Part shown: positions 33,308-45,845 of the stretch, in pieces
Numbering within the stretch: position 1 is the stretch's first letter
Layout of the letters: every line of letters starts with the position of its first letter
DNA from: Erodium maritimum
Taxonomy: Eukaryota; Streptophyta; Magnoliopsida; Geraniales; Geraniaceae
NCBI GenBank assembly: GCA_963921825.1
Contig: OY997594.1
Span: forward strand, 13,645,001 to 13,709,000
Direction: 5' to 3'
DNA length: 64,000 bases
Program-made: the position numbers and the translations under genes
Notes under the pieces: generated by a model
What the model saw: the letters and a program-made list of their open reading frames with translations, nothing else
Database searches by the model: none
What the model was told of the DNA's origin: nothing

Positions 33308-36058
33308 ATGGCCACTGTCCTTCGAGCCCAGCCGCTCCGCGCGCTTCCGCCTCCGCGCATACCCAATAAATCCGCCAACCCATCTTTCATTTCCTTCCGA
33401 CAAAGAAGCTCCGCGGCCTCTTCCCTGCGCTCTCTATGCTTATCTGGCTCAAGACCTCTCCGCTTTGTCAGGTTTGTGCCTTATGCTTCGGATGGAGAGA
33501 CCAAGACCGAGACTCACCAGGAAGCCCAGGAACCACCGCTGGAGGCTCAGCAACCTGAAGTCGAGGTACTATTCTCTCTCACTCTCTCTATCTTAGTCAA
33601 TTTACTTAATTTGGTTCCAGTGGTGAAAATTTGTTTGGGGATAAGTAAAAAGATGGGATAAAACTTGGGTGGGTGTTGGAATTGGTACTGGGGGACATTT
33701 AGGGGTCGGTTTTGTAATACAATGGGGTAACTTGTCAACAGAAGGGTACTGGATTTTGGGTGAAATGAGAAATAGTGGGAAGATTAAGAGTCAAAGTTTG
33801 GAATTGCATGAATCAGGAGATTTTCAAAGAAAAAAAAAACAGAATTTTGGGAGTTCTATCAAATGGGGTTGTGTTAAACTTGACCTGTTTGGAGTTTTCA
33901 GATAGGAACATTGCTGTATTGACCATTTGGGGTAAGGTTTAAGTGTTTTAGTCTGGAATGGAAATTTTGATTGCATAACCATTTAGTGGAAGTTTTGGGA
34001 TGATTTTTATTGAAGGAATATCTATATGGTAGCTACGAACTGAGTTTTTATATGAAATTGAGTTCCTGTTGTTACCCCCACTAAGTCGGGGTCTGTGGAG
34101 GCTGATTTGTTTTATTACCAATAGTGGATTACCCAATTCATACTCATCAGTGGAGTGATTATCACATCATGTATCTTGTTTTAATTTGACTTACATATTA
34201 AAAGAAGGTATATTTATGTGATTTTCCAGTTATGCATTTTAGAAGTTGACAATGCCATAAACTTTTAATCCAGAGTATTAATTCCTTGATAGTGGACTTC
34301 TTGGAGATAATATTTTCCTTACCCTACTGTCTTGGGCTTATAACATTTCTAGATGATAGCTCACAACCATAATAACATCTCAATTACACATTTAAAGCAA
34401 AAGAAGAGCAATGATATATGTTGTGTGCTTTACTGTGCTAATACTTTCGTGTAACAGGAAGCTACAGATGGTGCTGTTGGTGCAGACGATGTTAGTGAGG
34501 ACGAGGTTAACAATGCTGAGGAAGAGCCTCAATCTCCCGTTTTATCATCACTACAGTCATACAAAGAAGCCTTAGCAAATGGAGATGAAGCCAAAATTGC
34601 TGAGATAGAAGCTTTCTTTAAATCCATTGAAGACGAGAAACTTAATCTTGATTTGAAAGTGGCTACTTTGTCTGCAGAACTTTCAACAGAGAGGGAGAGG
34701 GTTCTTAGAATTGGTGCGGACTTTGAAAATTTCCGGAAGAGGACAGATAGAGAACGACTTTCCTTGGTAACAAATGCCCAAGGAGAACTGGTGGAAAATT
34801 TGCTGCCCATGTTGGATAATTTTGAGAGAGCAAAAAGTCAACTCAAAGTGGGAACCGAGGCAGAAGAGAAGATCAACAACAGCTATCAGAGTATATACAA
34901 GCAATTTTTAGAGATTCTAAATTCACTTGGTGTTGTACCTGTGGAGCCTAAGGGAAACCCCTTTGATCCATTGGTGAGTCACTATCACTTTCCTCCTTTG
35001 TATCCTATTTCACACACTTTCTCGTTACAAGAAAGTGAACATGATCATAAGATGAATATACGCTAGGTATGCTCTCTTCTAGTAAAAGAATTGTCTAGAT
35101 CACCTTTCTGGCTTTCTCGAAATAGTCAACTCTTATTCCCCTTGTAATTAGGTTTATGGGCTTATACTAAGCCATCAAAATAAATGACGCCATCTCACTA
35201 CAATCACTACAGTTTGGAATCCAAGCCCTATTTGATCTAGGATATTTTAAGATTTTAGGACTTACTCCAAGCTGAAAAGTTTCTGCCTGTAGATTTAGTG
35301 AAATTTGAGCCAAATATCATAATCATAAGTGAACTCAGATTAAAATTGTTAGGCCCTTTGTTGCAATTTGGTATAATGAGTCATTAATTAATGACTATTC
35401 TGTACTATGTATCCTTAACATAATAATGCAGGCAAACCACCCGGTTGGCTCAAAATTAAGTCGAGTACTTGATGAACTCAATCGAGTTGTCAATCAAGTT
35501 GGTTCAGGTTTTAAGAAGACCCGGGCACGCTGTTATTCAAAAACTCTATTGATTTTGGCCAACTTTGATGAGTTTTGTAGCTAAAACAACTAATTATGTA
35601 ATTAGAAAGGTTATGAGTTTGTGAGAAGAGATATATGTAAACCCTGTCCATACATTGCATCCTTTGGTGATATTTAAACTCTGCCTTGTAAACTAGGACT
35701 GTGAGGATTCTTGTGGAAAGAATGGTCAATACAAGATTCTTATTGTCACACATATAACTTGTGCTCAGTTTTCTGACAAGCGACTCTCTGTTTTGTTCAA
35801 AAGCTGCATGAAGCAATCATGCGAGAGGAGTCCGCAGAGTTCGAAGAAGGAATAGTACTTGAAGAGTATAGGAAAGGGTTCAAACTTGGTGATAGGCTGC
35901 TACGCCCATCAATGGTGAAAGTCTCAGCTGGTCCAGGGCCAGCCAAGCCCGAACAGGTAGAAGAAGAAGAGACCGAGCAAGCGCCAGAACGTACGGAGGA
36001 AACAGAGAGTGATAGTGTAGTCAGCGAGGATGGCAGCACAGAAGCAGAATCTACTTGA
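33308..36058 (+). CDS. CGE1: Chloroplast GrpE co-chaperone
   Basis: A nucleotide exchange factor for plastid Hsp70, which releases ADP from the chaperone during protein folding and import. Three exons (33308-33565, 34458-34973, 35804-36058) give 342 aa. Residues 1 to about 60 are rich in Ser, Arg and Pro with few acids, as in a chloroplast transit peptide. Residues about 70-115 are acidic. A long helix (IAEIEAFFKSIEDEKLNLDL onward to FENFRKRTDRER) forms the GrpE dimer coiled coil. The exon 2-3 junction makes FDPLLHEAIMREES, continuing to GFKLGDRLLRPSMVKVS, the GrpE signature of the beta domain. The last 40 residues form an acidic tail. It resembles Arabidopsis EMB1241. A mitochondrial GrpE would lack this transit-peptide style and acidic tail, so plastid location is likely. 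Confidence 0.93.
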
Positions 36059-37266
36059 ATATGCCATATACTCAATCTAGTCTCAGTTTTGTAAGATTTC
36101 TCAGACAACATACTCGAGGTTTATCCCATGGACTTGATTAGTATTTTTTTGTGGGATGTTATTGTTGCACGACTCATCACTTTATTGTTTTATGTCAAAT
36201 TCATATTGGTTAGAGGGAGAAAGAAAGATTGTACGATGAATTTTGTTATTTTCATGTAATCAGTTTTCAGCTTCAACATGCATGCATGTTGTTGAAAATG
36301 TGAAATGACTTTGTTTTGAACTTGAGGTTTCTCGTAGTTGAGAGAAATAAGAGTAATCTTCTGCATAAGTTTAGTATGTTGTGGGTTTTCTGTGGTTGAG
36401 GGGCAGCGAGGATGTCCGTGAGGCGGTAGCACTGCGGATGTGGTGGCCTCTCCTCCAAAATTCTGAGGTACCACTCAACTAAAATCTTGAACTAGCTGAA
36501 GGTCTAATTATATTCTAACACTTTGTTCTCCCCAACATGATATCATCCCATAGACTAGTCAAATGATCCAAATAATCTCAATCAGGCCGGTTGATCTTAA
36601 ATTCACGGTGAGTCAAGGTCAAGATGCAGATCTAGGAAACTATAGCTGGATCAAGTCAGGGTGCCATATAAATAGGGTAGCAGAAGAGTGTCCATGGTCG
36701 GGGCTTTGATTTAGAAATGTAAACAAACTGATGTGCTGTAATTTGTGCATCAACTCGTTTGTGGACGAAACATTAGGGTAGTTTTGGACAATTATCCCTA
36801 GTTTTATACTCTTAACGGAACTTACAATTACATGCACATAAATGTATGTGCAGGTGTGTTTAGCGCGTAATCGCCTGGGGAGATGGTTTGTTGAGGAGAC
36901 TGATGAACGGAACCACCCTCCGAATGATGCTTATCATCTCTGGCTCTGTTTTAAGCAGTGCAGAAATTGTATTACTAGTCCTTTTAACTTATCAAGTGTT
37001 TGAATTACCGACCTCTTTGCTAAGCCACAAGCAACTGCTAGGAAAAAAACAAAACATTAAGAAGTTAAAAAACTTGGTGGCTGACGAGTAGAAGTGACAA
37101 TGAAGCTATCCAAGCAATATAAAGCAAAAAATAGATAAAAGGATAACAAAAGAGACGTAAGATTTCAAGGAGAAAACAACAAATTTCATAGCAACTTCGA
37201 CAATAACGATGAATTGATCCAAACAATTAAAATGAGAATGTCGAGCTCGTGTTTGTGAGGACGAAA
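36059..37266. other. Intergenic space between GrpE and the first MATE gene
   Basis: No gene is supported. A short frame near 36888-37091 could be a relic of a retrotransposon polyprotein end (a reading ITDLFAKPQATARK near 37000 resembles the copia LADxFTK motif), but it is too short and broken to call. Confidence 0.35.
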
Positions 37267-37269
37267 ATG

Positions 37270-40200
37270 ATGGAAGAGAGGCTACTAGCGGCGACGGATG
37301 AGGAGGAGAGGAGGAGTGATGTTAAAGGGAGGATATGGGAAGAGTGGAAGAAGATGTGGAGGGTGGCGTTTCCGGCGATGCTCGCAAGGGTGGCTGCTTT
37401 CGGAGTTCTTATAGTGACACAATCATTTATGGGTCATCTTGGCCAAGTTGAGCTTGCTGGTTATGCTCTTGCTCAAATCATGTCTCTGCGCTTTGCCAAC
37501 GGTATATTTGTATGTTCTTTTCTTTCCCTCCTTTCAGATTTTTTCCCATTTCTAGTCTTTTCTTGCCTTACTTTTTTAACCTAGCTTATATTTACCAAGA
37601 TTTACTATTCCAAATTAATGTCTTACTTTTACTCTTTTCATAGTGTTTTCACACATTAATTTCTTAAAACCAGACTTTGTGTACTATTTTTCAGGAAAAT
37701 ATTGCAAAAAATATTATTTTAACATATGGACGGGGAAGGTTAATTTGACTCTCGAATCTTTGCAAACTAGTTTCATCATATCTTTGAACATTGTATTAGA
37801 TAGAGGTTATACATAGTTCAGGTCGGAGCTGACACATGTGTCTCCCACCTCCGGTTCATGGATGACACATTGCTATTTTTGGAGTCTGATCCCTTGTAAC
37901 TTTATCAAGCTCGTTTGTTGCTTCATTGTTTTGAGTTGATATCGGGAATGCGAACTAAGTTAGACAAGTCGATTCTTCTATCGTTCGATATTTATACTTC
38001 CTCAAAATTTTCTTTTTTCTCGGTTTTGATTGCGACTTGAGTCACTTTCCCATTACTTATCTGGGTTTTCAACTCAGACCTAACCCAAGACATATCTCTT
38101 TTTGGAGTCCGCTTATTGCCAAGTTTCAGGCGAGACTTGAGTGTGGTAAACTCATCTTTTCTCTTTAGAGATTGCCTCATGGAAATTGGTCTACTTTAGC
38201 TAGTCTTCCGATCTTTTACACGTCTGTTTTTCGAGCCCCTAAACAAGTTTTTCTTCTTATGGAGAGTATCTAGCGGTGCTTTGTTAGGGCTTCCTCTTCA
38301 ACCAAGGTTGTTTTGGACAAGGTCAATTGGGATAAAGTGTGTCGTTTTAAGTTCGCAGGGGTCTCGTTATCCGCAACCTAGAGGCGGTCAACAAGAGCAT
38401 ACTCTTGATATGGTGCTGGCAGTTTTCCATAGAGCTGACTTTCATATGGAGGAGAGTGTTATGTGCGCGTCACGACTTGGTCGATTCCGAGTTTAATATC
38501 TTATGTCTTCTGCCCGCTCACCGCTCATCTTCTTTGGTTCTTCTCCATATTGCTCATTTGGCTCAAGATCTTTCTTTTCCGGAGATTTTTGGCCTAGGCA
38601 AGATTCGATGGGAGTTAGGATCTATTGCTTCATCCGTTTTTTGGTGGATGTTTGAGGCACAAATGTTCCTCTTTTGACTTTGTTTCCTCGCATTTTTAGC
38701 TTGCTGGTAGTGCATGGTCAACCGGGTATTCAAATGAACCAAACGAACAAGATTGAATTTTTTGACGTGTATCCAATTCCTAGCCTAATATGTATTAAGA
38801 GCATCCATATTCCACTATTTTCTCTTATTGCGTTAATGAATTCAATGACGATGGAAATGGTTCGAATAGCGGCCGTTTCGTCTTCTACTCAACAAATTTT
38901 TCTCTCATACAGTTTGCTCTTTGCCTACTACCCGCATATTCATCTCCCCAATGTAGATGTAAGCTAATTCGACCTCAAATTTTCACCAATTAAACCCTAT
39001 AAATAGACCTCCTTCGTAGACACCCTAACCGAGCGCTTGTATTTTTGTACGTTTTTCTCTTTCTCTCCTTTCCATTTTTTTCCCATTTCTAATCTTTTCA
39101 TGACTTACTTTCAAACCGAGCTTAGAGCATCTACAAAAAAAACGAATCATATGTTTGACTCGCGAATCGTGAATCACGAGTCGTACAGTTGTGAAATAAA
39201 AAAGCGTGCGACTCACGATTCGCTAGTCGTAAGTCGCGAGTCACAATTGTAGTTCATTGATTTGCAAGTCGCGGCCAGCCAACCAAAATGCACCATGTAG
39301 TCTCTAAAAAATCCGATTTTGTTCAAACGTTGTCCAAAATTTACAAATTTATCGTCATTATGTTCGTATTGTTCTAAATAATTTATTTAATGCCTTTGAT
39401 CACAAAAAAAACTTTGATTTTCACTTCGAATCAAGAAAAGGAACAAAAACAAAACATCTCTGCCATACATGAGTCCCACACTATGAAACACAGCTCAATT
39501 TTAGGGTCTCGCATCACAATTCAGTACAGTCACCACATGATTCTCAAATCATGATCCTCATATGTGAATCCCTCACTGTATATGCTCTTATATTTACCAA
39601 GATTTACTATTCCAAATTAATGTCTTACTTTTACTCTCTTCATAGTGTTTTCACACAGTACCCAGACTATGTGTACTATTTTTTCGATAAAATTTGCAAA
39701 AAATATTTTTTAACATATGGACGAGGAAGATTAGTTTGACTCTCAAATCTTTGCAAAATAGATTCATCGTATCTTTGAACATTGTATTAGATAGAGGTTA
39801 TACAGTGAAGTTCGGGTTAGAGCTGACACATGTGTCTCTCACCTTCAATTCGCGGATGACACATTGTTCTTTTTAGAGTCTAATCCTCTACAACTTTATC
39901 AAGCTCACTTGTTGCTTCATTGTTTTGAGTTGATATCGGGGTTGCGAACTAACTTAGACATGTTGACTCTTCTATCATTTGGTATGTATACTTTCTCCAG
40001 TTTTTTTCTTTCCTCAGTTTTTTCTTGCGATTTGGGTCACTTTCCCATTACTTATCTGGGTTTTCAACTCAGAGCTAACACAAGGATTGTCTCTTTTGGG
40101 ATCCCTCTTATTACCAAGTCTTGGGCGAGGTTGGGTGTCGTGGTGGCAGTTTTCCAGAGAGCTGCTTCCATATGGCAGATGGTGTTATGTGCGCGTCACA

Positions 40201-43200
40201 GCTTGGTCGAGTTCGAGTTTAATCTCTTATGTCTTCACCCCCGCTCATCGCTGATCTTCCTTGAACCTTTTTTCTGGAGATTTTTAGCCCAACGAAGACT
40301 TGATGGGAGTTAGGATCTGCTGCTTCATCTGTTTTTTGGTGGATGTCAGGGTCACAAATGTTCCTCTTTTGACTTTATTTCCTCGCATTTTTAGCATGGT
40401 GGTGGTGCATGGTCAACCGGGTATTTATTTCACAACGAACGCTGGTTGAAACTTTACTTTCCGTTGTCATCTTCTTGATAGAGAGTTCTTCTCCTTGAAA
40501 GGCCTCCGCACATTTCTCTTCGGTGTTCACCTTGAATTTTCTAGCCCATACAGGTTGTGTTGATGTTCGGATTCTCACGTTTTCTCCACATCGAGAGCTT
40601 TTGATTCCTTTTCTAGCGCTAACGGGTTCGACTCGATTTTCTGGGCTTCTGTATTTTAGAAGAGTGATGTTCCGCCTAATTTCTAATCTTTTTCTTAGCT
40701 TGTCGCTCTCGAAGCCATTCGTACTAGTTCTTTCTTGGTGGCGAGAGCTTTCTCAATCCGGGTAAGTCTTGGGTTGTAAACTATGTGGGGCAGACATATA
40801 TTACCAACACCTTTCACCTACTCGTTACTTGTAGTTGGGTTTGGAAAGTATGGTCCTTGGTTCTCCAAGAGGGTGGGGGCGGGGTGGGTTTACTCAGCTC
40901 TCCATTCTTATCCTGTCTTGTTCATCTCTTCATGAACTTCTATTTATGGGGTCCATCGATTGCGTAATTCTTGGTCTCGTCTCAATCTTTTGGGTTTATG
41001 GTTCCTTTGGATAGCTAGGATTGCCAGGATTTTCTAGAGAGCTTCGTTCCCTGATCCAACTATCATTTGAGGAAAATTCAATCTGAGGTGCTTACGTTGA
41101 TTCAAGTGGAAAGACAAACTTTGTCTCCTAGTTACAAGATGATATCTCTATATGATGCTCTTTTTCGGCCTTCTTGAGCTCTTCTTGTTTATTTCCTACT
41201 CCTCTTAGAGCATGTACAACAGAAAGGACCTTGATCAGGGAGTGAGAGTGCAGAACTTGTGCTGACTGGATAAAAGTGAGGGAGTGGGAATGCAGAAAAG
41301 TGGGTGTTTTGCAACAGAAAGGACCTCTGAGGTCCTGTGAGTGCAGAACAGTGCTGACTGGATTATTATTTGATATTTTCCTGTTTTATTTAATTCGTTA
41401 TCAGAAACCGTTTAAAATATTTATAATTTAAACAATTTTGGAAATAAATAATTAATGACAATAAATAATTCATAAATAAATTTAACACGAACAAAAATTA
41501 ACTTTTTAATAATGGCAAAGAAATCAATAAAATATGTGTATAGAATAATATGGTCAACTATGTAATATTCATAGTAGTTGCTATAACGAAATATCTTTGA
41601 ATCGGACCGGATAAAAATACACACAAAAATGATAATATGGTCAAATATATATTAGATAAATATGTTATTTTATTCGAAATATCATCCAACACTAAATTAT
41701 ATAATATATAATCTATTAAAAAGAATATTTGATTTTAAAATTTAATATGTATTTCACTCCAAAATTAAAAGTATATCATATAAATTATAATAAAACATAA
41801 TAAAAGAAACTCATCTAGCTCAATGGTATAACCACATTGTTTTTAACCTTGAGGTTGGGGGTTCAAATCCCACAATTGACAAAAAAGTTTGTTTTTTTTA
41901 AAAAAAAGTCGCGCGCATATGCCAGGTGTTGGCCCGAGATTGGGCCAAGGAGCGAGGAGCGCGTCTGCGAGCCCGGCCCGCGATTGGAGAGCGAGGCCCG
42001 AGCCCAGGACCGCGCCACGGACCGCGCGAAAACCAACCCACAACGGAACGAGCCGCGATCCGCAGACCGTGCGCGCGCGGGCTGAGAGCACGGGCCGACC
42101 CGTTGTACATGCTCTTAGATTGTGGTGTCTTTCTCTTTTTCAGCTATGCGACTGACTCTTGGCCTCTTCATTTGTTTGCCACTTTCGGATGTTTTATACC
42201 TTTTTTTTGGATATTTATTTTTAACTTGATGATTTCCTAGGCTGATTCGACCTCAAAAGACCCTATCAATCGACCTGCTCCGTGGACATCCTAACCGAGC
42301 CTCTGTATTCCCAAATCTTTTCACTTTATTTGCGAAGCTTAAAGCACTGCAAATCATAAAATCAGGTTCCAGTGACTTTTATTTTAATGTTGTTTTTTAT
42401 ATTCAATAACTCCCATATACGCCGAATTAGACATCAACACGTGTAACATACTCTGACAAACCATGAACCTGAAGAACATGGATGAGTGCGTCAAACAAAT
42501 CAGATATGAACATTCAACGTTCAGAATTAAACTTGTAACATATATACATGTTGCAGCTGGGCATGTCAAGCGCGACGGAGACATTGTGCAGCCAAGCATA
42601 CGGAGCGAAACAGTACCACATGTTGGGTATCTATCTGCAACGATCTTGGATCATCAACTTCACCACAGCACTCATCTTGGCCCCCATCTTCGTCTTCTCC
42701 AAACACATCTTCGCGCTGCTCGGCGAGGAACCCCACATAGCAGCCGCCGCCGGAGACCTCTCCGTTTGGTTCATCCCCATCGTGTTTTCCTTCGTCTTCA
42801 CCCAGACCATACAGCAGTACTTGCAAGCCCAGCAGAGAAACCTCGTCATCGGATGGCTCGCCGTCAGCACGCTACTCATTCACGTGTTGTTGTCGTGGCT
42901 TTTCGTGATCCGGCTGGAGCTGGGGGTTCCCGGCGCCATGGGGGCCTTGATTGTGTCGCGGTGGCTGGTGGTTGTCGGAGGGTTTGTTTACATCTTCGGT
43001 GGTTGGTGCCCTGAGACTTGGAAAGGGTTTACTTCGGCTGCTTTAAATGATTTAGTTCCTGTTCTTAAGCTCTCCTTATCCTCAGGCGTCATGCTTTGGT
43101 AAGCTCACTCACAAGTTTTAAGTTGGGATAATACAGAGAACTCATTATCAAATCAATTTGTACCTTTCAAAAACTGATTAATTTGACGCTGTGGACTTAA

Positions 43201-45801
43201 GGTAGTTACATAAATTAATATTTTTCGTTAGAAATGATAGAAAAAGTTATTTCTAACGGAAAATGTTATTTGTGTAATTACCTTAAATCTACAGTGTCAA
43301 ATTGATCGATTAATGAATCAACAGTCAGTTTTAAAAGGTACAAGTTGATGATAGTTAGTTCTTGGAGTTTTTCCTTTTAAATTTACGCCATATATGAGTT
43401 GATTCATGTATATACGTACAAATCCATATATGAGTTGATTCATGTGTATATGTAGAAATCCAATCTTGATATATAGTCTGTATGAGCAAACGAATCGGGT
43501 AATCAGACGGGAGCCCATCTCTGATCCAGGACTAGATCATCGGGATATTAAAAATCAATGTCCGGACCCAGTTCGAACACCTCTATTTTTCCCGAGTAAC
43601 TGAATTTTGGGGTTCGATTTGATTATGGGTTTTATCTAAACCGGACTGAATACGGTTAGGCCTACTGTTTTCAGTCCAAATCGTTTAAGTTTTTGCTGTT
43701 AAAAAAATCAAACCCACCGGTTTATAACTTTCGGTCCGGTTTTCATCTGAACCGACGGTTTTTGATAATGATAGAACCGGACCAAGAACCAATGGGTTCG
43801 GTTACTTGTTTCCGGTCCGGTTTTAACCCATAGGGTCCGGTTTTTCAATTGCGCACCATAGCCCACATATGTTTAACATGATTTTGGGTTTGGTGTGAAT
43901 AGCTTAGAATTTTGGTACAATGGCGTTCTAGTCATCTTGGCGGGTTACATGAAAGACGCTACCGTTGCAATATCAGCCTTCTCTGTCTGGTAAGTCGTAT
44001 CGAAATTCTCGCCTCTTCTTCATATCTCAGCTAGCTATTAGCCAAGACCAAGAGTGTCCTGATACAAAAATACTTGTGCAGCCTCAACATCACAGCTTTG
44101 GAGTTTATGCTATGTCTTGGCTTTCTGGCCTCAGCAAGGTACTTTATTTGGCTTCAACTACGTGGATTAAGTTTAAGTGATGATTTGTTTCAGTGTTCGG
44201 GTAGGAAATGAATTGGGGAGAGGAGATGCCAAAGCCGCAAAGTTCTCGAGTAAAGTCATCTTAACTACTTCGGTGTGTATGGGAGTGTTGTTTTGGGTCC
44301 TATGTTTAATGTTTGGGCCTAAGATCGGATACTTGTTCACAAGTGACCAACGAGTTATAGAAACGGTTTCGAGTCTCTCCGTCTTGCTGGCTTTTTCTGT
44401 ATTGCTCAACAGTGGATATCCGGTACTCTCAGGTAGCTTATGCACCTTAATTATTAGGGGCCATTTTGAGGTCTCTTGATAAACTTACCAATCTTCTAAG
44501 TTGTAATCTCAGGTATTGCTGTTGGCTCCGGTCAGCAGAGTATTGTTGCCTATGTTAATTTGGGTTGCTACTATGTGATTGGTGTGCCGGTTGGAGTTTT
44601 GCTTGCCTATGTTGCTCATCTCCAAGTCAAGGTACTTTTATATCGCTTGCATATTTTTTGAACGGAAGGTACAATTCATTAATTTAAAACCAAATACATC
44701 TGAGTGTATCATGAATAAATCTCTGACCACGGAGAACAGACAAAATACGCAATAGTGTCATAGTTCTTTTCATACTATAATCGTCACTGAAGATATTGGA
44801 CGGGCAAGCTAACACTGAGCTGGGATGTTGTATAGGCAAGGACAGAATACGAGGGGGGGGGGGGGGGGGGAAGTGGTGCCGGAAATCAGAGATCTCAACA
44901 ACGGTGATGGTGGGAGGAAAAACATCGTCATGTGACCCCTCCCTGGGCCAGTCCCCGATGCTCTGTCGGCTTTTCATTCCTCCTGCCAGGGTTGTGTCCC
45001 CGCCCTTGCCTAAACTGGAGAGCTCGTCCCGATCCAAGTGCCTTGATCGGTCCCTCGACATCCCTCCCGGAGTTGCGAGGGCCGCTGTAGAGGAACGTCG
45101 GTTGGCGTTAGTCACAACCTTAGACCACACAGCGGTATGGAGAAGAGCCTCACGTCGTGAAGAGGAGGCAACCCTAGAGCTCGCTTCGTTAGTGAGAGGA
45201 GGAACCATGGCCCAGGTCGCAACATCACATGGTGAAGGCGCAACCCTAGAAAGCGCGCCGCCCGGGAGAGGAAGAGCCAGAGCAAGGTCTTGAAAAATTT
45301 GGGGGGTCGGCGGCCTAGGGTTTAGTGGGGGAAGGGCGTTGCTTGAGGAGGACGCAACCAAGGGACGCCTCGTAGGTCGTCCTATCGGTGGAGGCCAAGG
45401 AGGTGGGGACAACGCTGACTGCTTCAGTGGCAGGTACAAAAATAGTGCTGGAGGAGAAGGAGGAATCACCGACGAAGAGGACCAGGGTAGGGTGCCTCGC
45501 AGAGAGGGGAGATCCTCTAATCTCGGCCTAGTAGCACCAGAAGAGACAAAGGAACGGGGAGAACGCCATGACAGCGGGGACGAGGGACCAAAACTACGCT
45601 GGGAGGGACCGAGACTACGCGGGAAGGGGTGGAGGCTGGACTAGGGTGAGGCGTGACAGGATGGCGTCGAAACCCTAACAGAGCTCAATGGAGCAATTTA
45701 GAAGTTAGTATGTTGATTTATATCACTTGCATATATTTCATCTAATGTCATAATTTTTTTTTTGAGGAATCTAATGTCATAATAATATAACTAATATTAA
45801 G

Positions 45802-45845
<44 letters not shown>

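Noticed and set aside
36888..37091. Copia polyprotein end upstream of MATE1
   Set aside because: Only a few residues resemble the RNase H end motif. It is too short and interrupted to call.
41808..41880. A functional tRNA-Lys gene
   Set aside because: The acceptor stem does not pair and the sequence sits inside a transposable element, so it is reported only as tRNA-like.
42463..43014. A 183-codon plus-strand frame overlapping MATE1 exon 2
   Set aside because: It is a shifted-frame shadow of exon 2 and reads as His/Arg-rich nonsense. The exon 2 frame with MATE motifs is the real one.
44684..45469. A 261-codon host gene in MATE1 intron 6
   Set aside because: Low-complexity Pro/Ser/Arg frame directly preceding a LINE-type 3' end. 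More likely LINE ORF1 or leader sequence.
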